Source: Hellea sp965224755 (GTDB lineage Bacteria; Pseudomonadota; Alphaproteobacteria; Caulobacterales; Maricaulaceae). Taken from it: a stretch of 64,000 nucleotides of DNA. A model generated the notes under the pieces. It was not told the origin of the DNA and did no database searches. It saw only the letters and a program-made list of their open reading frames with translations. Shown one piece after another: positions 44,732-53,488 of the stretch (its first letter is position 1; the number at the start of each line of letters is the position of its first letter). The position numbers were made by a program, and so were the translations under genes. The stretch covers positions 2,542,001 to 2,606,000 of the forward strand of contig OZ245061.1 in the NCBI GenBank assembly GCA_965224755.1. The letters run 5' to 3'.

Positions 44732-46871
44732 TGGCTGACTTTCGCGGGGCTTTATGTCTGGGCTTGGGCGCACTTAACTCGCCCGGTGCATTGATTTTCA
44801 AGGCTCGCCCTCGCCCTGAAAGCGACGGGTTTTTCATGAAATATTCATGTGCGGAAAAACGGGCTTGGCCCTTCAAAATTTTGCGGCGTACATATTTACC
44901 TGTTGGCAGCAAATCCCAGCTATTGGTATTATCAATCAGGTTGGCCACCATGATCTGGTTCATAATCTGGTTTCGCACCGTTGTCGCTTCAACCGGAATT
45001 AAAGTCTCCACGCGGCGGTTTAAATTGCGCGGCATCCAGTCAGCGCTGGAGAAATAAATTTTTGCTTTTCGGTTTGGCAGAGCCTCGCCATTTCCGAAAC
45101 ACACTATGCGGGAATGTTCCAAAAACCTCCCAACGATGGATTTGACGCGGATATTATCTGATAGGCCTTCCACGCCGGGCCGCAGGCAGCATATGCCGCG
45201 CACAATCATGTCAATCTGAACGCCCGCTTGCGAGGCTTCATAAAGCTTGTCAATAATACCGGCATCAACCAAAGCATTTAATTTCAACCAAATCGCGCCA
45301 TTGCCGCCCTTTTTGGCGACCCCGATTTCGGCCTCGATATGGGCGATAATTTCGCTGCGTAAACTTATCGGGGCGAGGATTAGCTTTTCCAAATCGCGAG
45401 GCTCGGAATAGCTGGTGACATAATTAAATAATTTACCCGCGTCCCGGCCCATTGCAGGACTAGCTGTGAAAAGGGCGAGGTCGGTATAAATTTTAGCGTT
45501 CTGGGAATGGTAATTGCCGGTGCCAAAATGGGTATAAGTTCTAAGTTTTGATCCCTCTCTGCGCACAATTAGAGAGACTTTGGCATGGGTTTTATAATCA
45601 ATGAAGCCGTAAACCACATGCGCGCCGGCCCGCTCCAGATCCCGCGCCCAACGCAGATTGGTTTCTTCGTCAAAACGGGCCTTAAGTTCGACGAGGGCTG
45701 TGACCGTCTTGCCGCGTTCAGCCGCTTCAATCAGCGCTTTGACAATCGGACTGTCTTCGGAAGTACGGTAGAGTGTCTGCTTTATCGCCACCACATCCGG
45801 GTCAAGCGCAGCTTGTTCAAGAAACTGCACAACAACATCAAATTCTTCGTAAGGATGATGCACCAGAATATCTTTGGCGGCGATGGCGGCAAAACAATTA
45901 CCGTCAAATTCGCGGATACGTTCAGGGAAGCGGGCGGTAAAGGGCGGGAATAAAAGATCAGCGGGGCCGCGCTTCACAAGCTGCGCAAGATCGCTCATAC
46001 CAAGAATGGCGCCAGTTTCCTGAATATCTTCATCCCAACATTCAAAACTCTCGACCAGAAAGTCTTTAAGGTCTTCGGGAATAGCCGCGTTCATTTCCAG
46101 CCGGATCACCCGCCCTCGGCGGCGCTTTTTCAGCAAAAACTCGAAATGCTGGACAAGGTCTTCCGCCTCTTCATCTACGGCGATATCGCTGTCGCGCGTG
46201 ATACGGAACATGCCCTGCCCTGTGATGGTAAAATCAGGAAACAGCCCGGCGGCAAAATATTCAAGCACATCTTCGATCAAAATAAAATCGCGGCCCTTAC
46301 GGCCTAGCGGCATGAAGCGCGGCACATGGATTGGCACTGGGATCATCGCATAAAGCGGTTCTTTGCGGCCCTTGCGTTTTAGTCCTAAAACCATGCCGAA
46401 ACCAAGATTAGGAATGAACGGAAAGGGATGGGCCGGGTCAACGGCAAGCGGTGATAAGAGTGGTAGCACCATGGATTCATAGTTTGCGGTAAGCTGCGTA
46501 ATTTCGGGGCCTGATAAGCCGCTAATTTTGCGCACGCGGATATTATTATCGGCTAAGGCACTGCGCAGTTCTTGCCAGCATTTCCCTTGCGTCTTGGAAA
46601 TTTTTCCGGCCCGTTTGGCAATTTTCTCAAGCTGGCGCGCCGGCGTATAGCCATCAAAACTCGGCGTGCTCATCCCCGCCAGAACTTGCGTGCGCAGGCC
46701 CGCTACGCGCACCATATAAAACTCATCCAGATTAGAAGCGGAAATCGAGAGAAAGCGCACACGTTCCAATAGCGGAACATCCGGATTTTGTGCTTCTTCG
46801 AGCACGCGGCTGTTAAAAAACAGCCAAGATAATTCGCGGTTAAAATACCGTTTGAGACTATCTGCTTTCAT
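44721..46871 (-). CDS. ppk: Polyphosphate kinase 1
   Basis: 716 residues. Starts YFNRELSWLFFNSRVLEEAQ, carries the phosphohistidine motif YKTHAKVSLI (about 438), FGTGNYHSQNAKIY and RFLEHSRIVCFGNGEAL (second conserved His). Transfers the terminal phosphate of ATP to polyphosphate. First gene of the ppk-ppx unit. Confidence 0.97.
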   Translation of the reverse strand: MKADSLKRYFNRELSWLFFNSRVLEEAQNPDVPLLERVRFLSISASNLDEFYMVRVAGLRTQVLAGMSTPSFDGYTPARQLEKIAKRAGKISKTQGKCWQELRSALADNNIRVRKISGLSGPEITQLTANYESMVLPLLSPLAVDPAHPFPFIPNLGFGMVLGLKRKGRKEPLYAMIPVPIHVPRFMPLGRKGRDFILIEDVLEYFAAGLFPDFTITGQGMFRITRDSDIAVDEEAEDLVQHFEFLLKKRRRGRVIRLEMNAAIPEDLKDFLVESFECWDEDIQETGAILGMSDLAQLVKRGPADLLFPPFTARFPERIREFDGNCFAAIAAKDILVHHPYEEFDVVVQFLEQAALDPDVVAIKQTLYRTSEDSPIVKALIEAAERGKTVTALVELKARFDEETNLRWARDLERAGAHVVYGFIDYKTHAKVSLIVRREGSKLRTYTHFGTGNYHSQNAKIYTDLALFTASPAMGRDAGKLFNYVTSYSEPRDLEKLILAPISLRSEIIAHIEAEIGVAKKGGNGAIWLKLNALVDAGIIDKLYEASQAGVQIDMIVRGICCLRPGVEGLSDNIRVKSIVGRFLEHSRIVCFGNGEALPNRKAKIYFSSADWMPRNLNRRVETLIPVEATTVRNQIMNQIMVANLIDNTNSWDLLPTGKYVRRKILKGQARFSAHEYFMKNPSLSGRGRALKINAPGELSAPKPRHKAPRKSANDG

Positions 46872-46933
46872 TATGGCGTTATGACAGAGGCGGTAGGCGC
46901 GGGCAATGGCCTGTTAAGTCTCTTATGCGGCCT

Positions 46934-47413
46934 CTAAGCAGCAGACGCTTTGCGGTCTTCGGTTAGAATGGTGAAGAGGCTTTCCGCATTGGGCGCGGCC
47001 CTCAGGCGTTGGCGCATATCCTGACGGCGAAGCGTGCGGGAGACCTTTGCTAAGGCCCGCAAATGTATTCCGCCCGCATCTTCAGGCGCGATTAAGAGCG
47101 CGATAAGGTCAACCGGACGTTCATCAATCGCGTCGTAATCCAGCGGCGCATCGAGCCGTGCAAAGGCCACATAGACATCATCAAGACCTTGCAAACGCGC
47201 ATGAGGCAGAGCGACGCCGGTGCCGACCCCTGTCGAGCCCAGCCGTTCGCGTTCCATGGCCGCAGATACGATATCGCGGCAAGCAATATCCACATCTTTC
47301 AAGGCTTGCGATTTCAGTAAGTTAGCGGCCATCTCTTGAAAGAGCTGCTTCTTGCTACTGACATGTAAATCACACAGCACGCTATCAGCGCGGAAAAGTG
47401 TATCAGGGTTCAT
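46934..47413 (-). CDS. ptsN: PTS IIA-like nitrogen regulatory protein PtsN
   Basis: About 159 residues from Met at 47413. EIIA domain with the phospho-accepting His in STGVGTGVALPHARL (about residue 60) and FARLDAPLDYDAIDERPVDLIALLIAPEDA. Part of the PTS-Ntr regulatory chain. It follows hpf on the same strand, the usual rpoN-cluster order, though rpoN itself is not here. Confidence 0.95.
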   Translation of the reverse strand: MNPDTLFRADSVLCDLHVSSKKQLFQEMAANLLKSQALKDVDIACRDIVSAAMERERLGSTGVGTGVALPHARLQGLDDVYVAFARLDAPLDYDAIDERPVDLIALLIAPEDAGGIHLRALAKVSRTLRRQDMRQRLRAAPNAESLFTILTEDRKASAA

Positions 47414-47529
47414 GTTAATCTTCGTTTTGGGGCGCAAACACCCCAATGAAGGGGCGCTTTTTAAAATTCGCCGCTCCCTTAGCGTCTAAGGCTGCGGGGG
47501 TCAACGCACAGTTTCATCGCATTTTTGTG

Positions 47530-48105
47530 TTAGGTTCCGTTGGCGGGGTCAATCCAGCCTATATGGCCATCAGAGCGCTTAAACACGACATTAATGCCGC
47601 CATGTTTAGCATTGTAAAAAACCACTACCCCGGTATCAGCAAGGCCCACTTCCAGAGCCGCCATGCCGGGGGTTAAAGTTCTAATTTTACTTGCTTTTTC
47701 AGCAATTACCATTGGCTCGCCAACACCCCCGTCATCTTTGTCTTCCGCGTCGTCTTCGCTAACCGGATTTTCGAGGATATACATAGCCCCGCTTTTGGCT
47801 TTGGCTTTTTGGCTATGATCTTTCAGGCGGCGCTTATAGCGGCGCAGGCGTTTTTCAATATGTTCAAGTGATTCATCCGATGCGCCGTAAGCATCATGGG
47901 CCCGACCTTGGCCTTCCATTGTTGCGCCGGAGGGCAAATGTATGGAACAAACCGTTTTAAATCCCGTCCCTTCCTTGCTCACCGAGACCTGCGCCTCTCC
48001 CTCCCGGTGTATATATTTATCCATCATTTCGTCTAATCGGGCTGAAATGCGCTCACGTAGCGCGGGTGAAACATCAATACCTTTGGAGACAATTTGGATT
48101 TGCAT
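47530..48105 (-). CDS. hpf: Ribosome hibernation promoting factor (long form)
   Basis: 191 residues. N-terminal S30AE domain (MQIQIVSKGIDVSPALRERISARLDEMMDKY) and the C-terminal S30AE-C dimerisation domain (VFYNAKHGGINVVFKRSDGHIGWIDP), joined by an acidic linker. Long HPF makes 100S ribosome dimers in stationary phase. ptsN follows 117 bases on. Confidence 0.95.
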   Translation of the reverse strand: MQIQIVSKGIDVSPALRERISARLDEMMDKYIHREGEAQVSVSKEGTGFKTVCSIHLPSGATMEGQGRAHDAYGASDESLEHIEKRLRRYKRRLKDHSQKAKAKSGAMYILENPVSEDDAEDKDDGGVGEPMVIAEKASKIRTLTPGMAALEVGLADTGVVVFYNAKHGGINVVFKRSDGHIGWIDPANGT

Positions 48106-48235
48106 GGAGGTCCTCTTTCTTGTGATGGCTCAGCCTAGCACGAAAATGCGGTCAGAGTCGTGACAAAATGCAAAGATTATAAAAAATATACAAACGCGCT
48201 TAGAGATGTCTTGCTGAAATTGAGCTATCCCGTCA

Positions 48236-48268
48236 CAAAAAAGCCCGGATACGCGCGTGTATCCGGGC
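48236..48268 (-). terminator. Terminator after the split DUF805 gene
   Basis: Stem GCCCGGATAC/GTATCCGGGC (48243-48252 with 48259-48268), followed on the minus strand by six T. It lies 25 bases after the DUF805 stop and was evidently its terminator before the insertion. Confidence 0.8.
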
Positions 48269-48411
48269 GCTTATTGCAAGATTGAAAACGCTTTAGCTAA
48301 ACGTATCGCCCGTGCCGCCAAGGGGGTCTTCGCCAAAGCGGTTTGGCCCGTCCGTGCCTTTAATAATCGCCAGATAGAGATTGTAAAATGGAATAAGCTG
48401 AAACCATCCCG

Positions 48412-48421
48412 ACTTATCACT
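48412..48421. repeat. Target duplication, left copy (ACTTATCACT)
   Basis: Ten bases repeated exactly at 50038-50047. Long for IS3 (3-5 usual). Confidence 0.75.
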
Positions 48422-48502
48422 GTCTGACGTCAGCGCCTATGGCACAGATTTAAGTCTGGGCTAAGAGAGAGTTTTTGTTCATCATCATCTTAGGAGTAAA
48501 TG

Positions 48503-48871
48503 ATGAGACAGAAACAAACAGGGCGTTCCTCGGAGCGCATCATTAAAGACATCAAACGTAAAACCCGCCGCCAATATAGCGCGGAGGAGAAGATACGCAT
48601 CGTGCTAGACGGCTTACGCGGCGAGGATAGCATTGCCGAGCTATGCCGCCGTGAAGGCATCTCGCAGGGCATATATTACAAATGGTCGAAAGACTTTATG
48701 GAGGCTGGCAAGAAGCGGCTTGCGGGCGATATTATTCGCCAAGCCAACACCGGCGAAGTCACGCATCTACGCAAAGAAGCCCGCGTGCTAAAAGAGGTCG
48801 TGGCCGAGCAAACCCTTGAACTCAGACTTCTTAAAAAAAGCATGATCGGGGATGGGGGCGAAGACGTATGA
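48503..48871 (+). CDS. IS3-family OrfA (copy 1)
   Basis: About 122 residues; ATG 48503 fits AGGAG better than the ATG at 48500. HTH_Tnp_1 region QYSAEEKIRIVLDGLRGEDSIAELCRREGISQGIYYKWSKDF and a C-terminal leucine-zipper-like helix (LKEVVAEQTLELRLLKKS). Its stop overlaps the OrfB start (ATGA). An A7 run at 48833-48839 could allow slippage. Confidence 0.93.
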   Translation: MRQKQTGRSSERIIKDIKRKTRRQYSAEEKIRIVLDGLRGEDSIAELCRREGISQGIYYKWSKDFMEAGKKRLAGDIIRQANTGEVTHLRKEARVLKEVVAEQTLELRLLKKSMIGDGGEDV

Positions 48872-49779
48872 GATACCCAGCAACAGAGAAGTTAGAGATT
48901 ATCCGCATAGTTGAACGCTCACACCTACCCGCTAAGCAAACCTTAGATTGTCTGACGTCAGCGCCTATGCCCGCTCATGTTTGGAACCGCATTCCAGATG
49001 GAGTTCGAGACAAACTGGTGAGCCTAGCCCTTGAGCGGCCAGAGCTAAGTCCGCGAGAGTTAGCGGTGACGTTCACCGATACCAAAGGCTATTTTGTATC
49101 AGAAAGCTCGGTATATAGGCTGTTAAAGGCCCACGACCTCATCACCAGTCCTGCCTTTATCGTTATGAAGGCAGCCAGTGAGTTCAAGGATAAGACGACG
49201 GCAATAAACCAAATGTGGCAGACCGATTTTACCTATTTAAAGATCATCGGTTGGGGCTGGATGTATCTATCAACAATCCTTGATGATTACTCGCGCTACA
49301 TCATCAGCTGGAAACTGTGCACGACCATGAAGACATCGGACGTGACAGAAACTCTAGATATGGCTTTGCAAGCGTCTGGCTGTGACCAAGTGCATGTGGT
49401 TCACAAGCCGCGCTTGCTGTCTGACAACGGTGCAAGTTACGTCTCTGGCGAACTGGCAGATTACATCAAAGACCAAGGCATGAGCCATGTACGCGGAGCG
49501 CCTTATCATCCGCAAACACAGGGCAAAATAGAACGCTGGCATCAGACGCTCAAAAACAGGATATTGCTGGAGCACTACTTCTTGCCCGGAGACCTTGAGC
49601 GGCAAATCGAAAACTTCGTGGAGTATTATAATCACGAGCGTTACCACGAAAGCCTTAAAAACGTCACACCTGCTGACGCCTACTTCGGGCGAGCACAATC
49701 AATTTTAAACAAAAGGGAAAGGATCAAAAAACAAACAATCGAACATCGGCGCTTGCAATACCGCAAGGCCATAGCTTAA
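48868..49779 (+). CDS. IS3-family OrfB (copy 1), internally deleted
   Basis: 303 residues against 326 in copy 2. The DDE integrase core is complete (QTDFTYL, LSDNGASY, GKIERWHQTLKN). But at residues about 27-35 the reading TLDCLTSAPMP replaces TLDKLGVPRPTFYRWYDRYLE to DRAPLP, so the second HTH is gone (69 bp in-frame loss). The joint contains the element's own 20-base end sequence at 48950-48969. Likely inactive or impaired. Confidence 0.9.
   Translation: MRYPATEKLEIIRIVERSHLPAKQTLDCLTSAPMPAHVWNRIPDGVRDKLVSLALERPELSPRELAVTFTDTKGYFVSESSVYRLLKAHDLITSPAFIVMKAASEFKDKTTAINQMWQTDFTYLKIIGWGWMYLSTILDDYSRYIISWKLCTTMKTSDVTETLDMALQASGCDQVHVVHKPRLLSDNGASYVSGELADYIKDQGMSHVRGAPYHPQTQGKIERWHQTLKNRILLEHYFLPGDLERQIENFVEYYNHERYHESLKNVTPADAYFGRAQSILNKRERIKKQTIEHRRLQYRKAIA
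48950..48969 (+). repeat. IS end sequence inside OrfB
   Basis: GTCTGACGTCAGCGCCTATG, identical to the first 20 bases of the element (48422-48441). The same 20 bases also occur inverted at 49835-49854. Confidence 0.85.
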
Positions 49780-50020
49780 CATCAATCAACAATAGGTGAG
49801 CAAACTCTCTCTTAGCCCAGACTTAAATCTGTGCCATAGGCGCTGACGTCAGACACTGACGCCTACTTCGGGCGAGCACAATCAATTTTAAACAAAAGGG
49901 AAAGGATCAAAAAACAAACAATCGAACATCGGCGCTTGCAATACCGCAAGGCCATAGCTTAACATCAATCAACAATAGGTGAGCAAACTCTCTCTTAGCA
50001 CAGGCTTAAATCTGTGCCAT
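49673..50020 (+). repeat. 165 bp direct repeat of the IS 3' end
   Basis: 49673-49837 and 49856-50020 match except for two bases. Each holds the last codons of OrfB and the inner part of the right inverted repeat. Confidence 0.92.
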
Positions 50021-50037
50021 TTTATATGACGACGGAC

Positions 50038-50047
50038 ACTTATCACT
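50038..50047. repeat. Target duplication, right copy (ACTTATCACT)
   Basis: See 48412-48421. The right copy is followed by GTCATGC, the start of the intact DUF805 reading. Confidence 0.75.
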
Positions 50048-50382
50048 GTCATGCATACGGCGGCATGCCAGCGCGATCATCGGCACGATGGAGCCTATAT
50101 AGAATATAATCAGCAAAATGCTGATTATACCTCCGGCTCTCCCCATAAGGCCCGCGAGGAACAAAAGCGCAAAAACGATAATGATAAAAAATAGATAGAC
50201 CCACCAATAATCCGACCGTGAGGCGCGTCCATTGAAATTGGCGTAATTTTTATAGGCTGACTTAACTGCGTCGACAAAATCTGTCATAATATTCTCCCCG
50301 TTAGAGAGCCATAAGCTAGTCATTTGATTTTACGGGGCAAGTAAAAGTTTGTTTTTGTTTCGGACTCTATTGCCGATATATT

Positions 50383-52116
50383 TTATTCGCCTCCAAAGCG
50401 CTGAGTCCAATCCGCGATGTCGCTATCTTCTATCTTGGCAAACAATACGTCAGGGGATGCAATGGGAAGCCCGATAGGCAGCGCGTCAATCAGGGCCGGA
50501 ACTTCGCTGAAATCGCCGAAATTCCATGTTCGGTTCTTTTGCGGAATATTCATCGCGTCCAAAATTTTATCCGCCGCATCAGGAATAATAGGCTGCGCCA
50601 ATATTCCGAAAAGCGCGACAAGGTTTAGGCCGACGCGCACGCCGATGGCGGCTTGATCCACATCAGTCTTATAATGTGTCCACGGCGCGGCTTTGGTGAG
50701 ATATTCATTGCCCGCCGCCCAAATCGCCCGCGTCTCGGCCATGGCTTTGCGAAATTCGCGGGCTTCGTAATAAGCTACCAGCGCCGGAATGCGGGCTTGC
50801 AATTCTTGAACGATCCAGTCTTCCGCCTCGCCGTGCGTGCCGCCATCAGGAACCTTACCGTCAAACTTCCCGGCGCAATATTTAGTAATCCTATTGACGA
50901 AATTCCCCAGCACATTGGCAAGATCGGAATTGACCGAGTTTTGGAACTCTTCCCATGTGAAAGCAGCATCCGAGCCTTCGGGCGCGTTCGCAATTAAGTG
51001 CCAACGCCAATAATCGCTCGGGGCAATATCCAGCGCTTGATCCATAAACACGCCGCGTTTTTCGGATGTCGAGAACTTGCCGCCATACCAGGTCACCCAG
51101 TTAAAGGCTTTGAGCTGATCGACCAGTTTCCACGGCTCCCCCATTTTTTCAGGATTTTGGCCCAAGATGGTTGTCGGAAAAGACAGCGCATGGAAGGCGA
51201 CATTATCCTTGCCCATAAATTGCACATATTGCACCGCGTCTGCGCCTTTATCAGTGCGCCACCATGACTCCCAGTCTTTGTCATTTTCTGCCGCCCAATC
51301 CTGCGTCGCCGCAATATATTCAATCGGGGCGTCAAACCAGACATAGAAGACCTTGCCGTCAAACCCTTCGCGGATAGTCCCGTCTTTACCTGTAACAGGA
51401 ATGCCCCATTTCAGATCGCGCGTAATAGAGCGGTCGCGCAGACCCTCATCCAGCCATTTTAGCGCTATCGAGGTCGCCAGCGGCGGCCAGCCTTCAGCCT
51501 TATTCACCCAAGCGCGGAGCTTATCGGCCATATTCGATTGTTTCAGATAGAGATGGTTGGTCTCGCGCAGCTCAACATCTTTGCTGCCCGACACGGCTGA
51601 ATAGGGATCAATCAAATCAATAGGATCAAGCAGCTTGCCGCAATTATCACATTGGTCTCCGCGCGCTTTCTCAAACTCGCAATTCGGGCATGTGCCTTCG
51701 ACATAGCGGTCGGGCAGAAAACGTCCATCGGCATTGGAATAGACTTGCTGCGAGATACGCTCTTCTATCAAGCCGTTATCTTCCAGCACATGAGCGAAAT
51801 GTTGGGTTAGGGCATGATTGCTCAGCGCGGAAGAGCGCCCGAAATAATCATAAGAGAGCTTGAACTGCGCTCCCGCTTCGGCCTGCGCCGCGTGCATTTT
51901 TTCGCAATATTCGGCGACATCCATATCCGCCGCCTGAGCCGCAAGCTCCGCCGGCGTGCCGTGTTCATCCGTGGCGCAGATATAGAGCACCTCATGGCCC
52001 AAAAGCCGCATCGCCCGGGCATAGACATCGGCAGGCAACATCGAGCCGGCCAGATTGCCAAGATGTTTGACGCCGTTAATATAAGGCAGGGCGGAGGTTA
52101 TCAGGATACGAGCCAT
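50383..52116 (-). CDS. metG: Methionine-tRNA ligase
   Basis: 577 residues. Class I signature HLGN in PYINGVKHLGNLAGSML (HIGH equivalent), the zinc knuckle CPNCEFEKARGDQCDNCGK (about 147-165) and KFSTSEKRGVFMDQAL (KMSKS equivalent). Ends without the EMAP-like C-terminal tRNA-binding domain, which is common in alphaproteobacteria. Charges tRNA-Met. Confidence 0.97.
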   Translation of the reverse strand: MARILITSALPYINGVKHLGNLAGSMLPADVYARAMRLLGHEVLYICATDEHGTPAELAAQAADMDVAEYCEKMHAAQAEAGAQFKLSYDYFGRSSALSNHALTQHFAHVLEDNGLIEERISQQVYSNADGRFLPDRYVEGTCPNCEFEKARGDQCDNCGKLLDPIDLIDPYSAVSGSKDVELRETNHLYLKQSNMADKLRAWVNKAEGWPPLATSIALKWLDEGLRDRSITRDLKWGIPVTGKDGTIREGFDGKVFYVWFDAPIEYIAATQDWAAENDKDWESWWRTDKGADAVQYVQFMGKDNVAFHALSFPTTILGQNPEKMGEPWKLVDQLKAFNWVTWYGGKFSTSEKRGVFMDQALDIAPSDYWRWHLIANAPEGSDAAFTWEEFQNSVNSDLANVLGNFVNRITKYCAGKFDGKVPDGGTHGEAEDWIVQELQARIPALVAYYEAREFRKAMAETRAIWAAGNEYLTKAAPWTHYKTDVDQAAIGVRVGLNLVALFGILAQPIIPDAADKILDAMNIPQKNRTWNFGDFSEVPALIDALPIGLPIASPDVLFAKIEDSDIADWTQRFGGE

Positions 52117-52228
52117 GACCCGTTTCTAGCGCACCGAAAGATGCACGCAAGCGCTGATTGCCACAAGAGTGGATTTTTGCTATGGCTACGGCAGAGCCAT
52201 AAGGCCAAATCATTAAGGGGAGGCATAT

Positions 52229-52678
52229 ATGCCCAAATTTTTCGGAACCAGCTTAGTTGGTATTCTGCTCGCAACGCTTGTTTTTTACCTACTTGGCGCA
52301 CTATGGTACGGCGCCGTGTTTTCTGACATGTGGATGGAGGCTAGCGGTATTACCGAGGCTGCCGCTGAAGCTCACGCAGACAAAATGGGCGTGATGATGT
52401 GGATTGGCGGCATTCTTATAACGCTCTTGCAAGTGCTTGGTCTGGCTTACATTTTAAACCATGCCAGCGCGTCATTGCTCGGAACCTGCGTCAAGATTTG
52501 CGCCATTATTGCAGTGCTGATTGCCCTGCCCTTGTTAATGTACGCCCATATCTATGCAGGGGCCTCCCATCAGGCTGTGGCGCTGGACTTTGCCCATATC
52601 TTGATCGGTTATGCTCTGGTGGGGGCTGTCATCAGTTTCTTTCGCGGCAAAGACGCCATAGAGATCGGCGAAGGCTAA
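52229..52678 (+). CDS. DUF1761 membrane protein
   Basis: 149 residues with four hydrophobic segments. FYLLGALWYGAVFSDMWMEASG near residue 20 and LLQVLGLAYILNHASA are typical of DUF1761, whose function is not known. RBS AGGGGAGG precedes ATG 52229. Followed at eight bases by a strong terminator. Confidence 0.85.
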   Translation: MPKFFGTSLVGILLATLVFYLLGALWYGAVFSDMWMEASGITEAAAEAHADKMGVMMWIGGILITLLQVLGLAYILNHASASLLGTCVKICAIIAVLIALPLLMYAHIYAGASHQAVALDFAHILIGYALVGAVISFFRGKDAIEIGEG

Positions 52679-52685
52679 CACCCTC

Positions 52686-52718
52686 ATTCGGGGCGGCATT
52701 CGCCGCCCCGAATTTTTG
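52686..52718 (+). terminator. Rho-independent terminator after DUF1761 gene
   Basis: Stem ATTCGGGGCGGC/GCCGCCCCGAAT (52686-52697 with 52702-52713) followed by TTTT. Confidence 0.9.
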
Positions 52719-52806
52719 CATATATATAGCAAGTTCTGGCTTGCCAGAGCGTCTATGCGAGGCTAAACCCCGCTCGCCTCATGATATGTTTTGAGGCAAT
52801 ACCAGT

Positions 52807-52882
52807 GCCCCTATAGCTCAGCTGGTAGAGCACCTGATTTGTAATCAGGGGGTCCGCGGTTCGAGTCCGTGTGGGGGCACCA
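52807..52882 (+). tRNA. tRNA-Thr (anticodon TGT)
   Basis: Acceptor GCCCCTA/TGGGGGC, D arm with AGCTGGTAGA, anticodon stem CCTGA/TCAGG with loop TTTGTAA (34-36 = TGT), T loop TTCGAGT, encoded CCA at 52880-52882. Also the insertion site of the island: its 3' half from the anticodon loop (52838) is repeated at 57771. Confidence 0.97.
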
Positions 52883-52888
52883 TTTTTC
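52838..52888 (+). repeat. attL core in tRNA-Thr (51 bp)
   Basis: Runs from the anticodon loop through CCATTTTTC; identical to 57771-57821. Matching continues weakly for about 30 more bases on both sides of the island edge. Confidence 0.9.
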
Positions 52889-52946
52889 ACTTTATTTTCA
52901 ATGGTTTAGCGGGTTTCAAAAAATCCCAAAACCCCCACTTTCACGC

Positions 52947-52966
52947 TAGGCACCACATAGGCACCA
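52947..52966 (+). repeat. Arm-type repeat, left
   Basis: TAGGCACCACATAGGCACCA; two AGGCACCA units 11 bases apart. Exact copy at 57620-57639, just upstream of the integrase start. Confidence 0.6.
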
Positions 52967-53113
52967 GATGTTGATATGGGTTAATGCGTGTGGGAATTAT
53001 TACAAACTGGTAAGGTTTGTTGTGAGAGCTGTCTGACGTCAACGCTTATGAGACAGATTTAAGTCTGGGCTAAGCGAGAGTTTTTGTTCATCTTGTATCT
53101 CACGGAGAGACAG

Positions 53114-53488
53114 ATGAGACATACAAGAACGAGTAAGCAATCAGCCGGTGAGCGGATTGTAAAAGACATCAAACGTAAAACCCGTAAGCAGTATTCGGCT
53201 GAGGAGAAGATCCGCATCGTGCTGGATGGCCTTCGCGGCGAGGAGAGTATTGCCGAACTATGCCGCCAAGAAGGCATCGCCCAAGGCTTGTACTACAAAT
53301 GGTCAAAGGACTTTATGGAAGCTGGCAAAAAACGTCTGGCAGGTGATATTGTTCGCCAAGCCAACACCTCTGAAGTCAAAGATTTACGTTCAGAAGCCCG
53401 TAACATGAAGGAAGTTATCGCCGAGCAAACACTTGAGCTCCGCTTGCTTAAAAAAAGCATGATAGGGGATGGGGGCGACGACGCATGA
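53114..53488 (+). CDS. IS3-family OrfA (copy 2)
   Basis: 124 residues from ATG 53114 (GGAGAGACAG before it). HTH_Tnp_1 as in copy 1 with scattered changes (RKQYSAEEKIRIVLDGLRGEE, QEGIAQGLYYKWSKDF) and a leucine-zipper-like end. Stop overlaps the OrfB start (ATGA); A7 run near the end. Confidence 0.94.
   Translation: MRHTRTSKQSAGERIVKDIKRKTRKQYSAEEKIRIVLDGLRGEESIAELCRQEGIAQGLYYKWSKDFMEAGKKRLAGDIVRQANTSEVKDLRSEARNMKEVIAEQTLELRLLKKSMIGDGGDDA

Larger units (their letters stand above)
48422..50037 (+). mobile_element. IS3-family element, copy 1, degraded with duplicated right end
   Basis: Ends: left GTCTGACGTCAGCGCCTATG..., right complement GTCCGTCGTCATATAAAATG..., both followed by GGCACAGATTTAAG and a shared stretch to about base 53. 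OrfA and OrfB lie inside. Within 48422-49854 the right end is instead a perfect 53 bp inverse of the left end; the 3' end of OrfB and a second right end are then repeated (49856-50020). OrfB has lost 69 bp. Inserted into the DUF805 gene with a 10 bp repeat. Confidence 0.9.
48293..50287 (-). pseudogene. DUF805 membrane protein gene split by an IS3-family element
   Basis: The 5' part is 50048-50287 (MTDFVDAVKSAYKNYANFNG..., two or more helices, ending IALACRRMHDSDK), with GGGGAG before its ATG at 50287. The 3' part is 48293-48421 (DKSGWFQLIPFYNLYLAIIKG...). Removing 48422-50047 restores RRMHDSDKSGW in frame, the normal DUF805 reading. Beyond the break the insert supplies only ten codons to a stop. 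DUF805 proteins are small inner membrane proteins of unknown function. Confidence 0.88.

Noticed and set aside
48833..48840. Classic -1 frameshift heptamer A-AAA-AAG between IS3 OrfA and OrfB
   Set aside because: The A7 run is there, but in the zero frame it reads CTT AAA AAA AGC, which does not give the usual tandem slippage pairing; an ATGA overlap offers another way to start OrfB.
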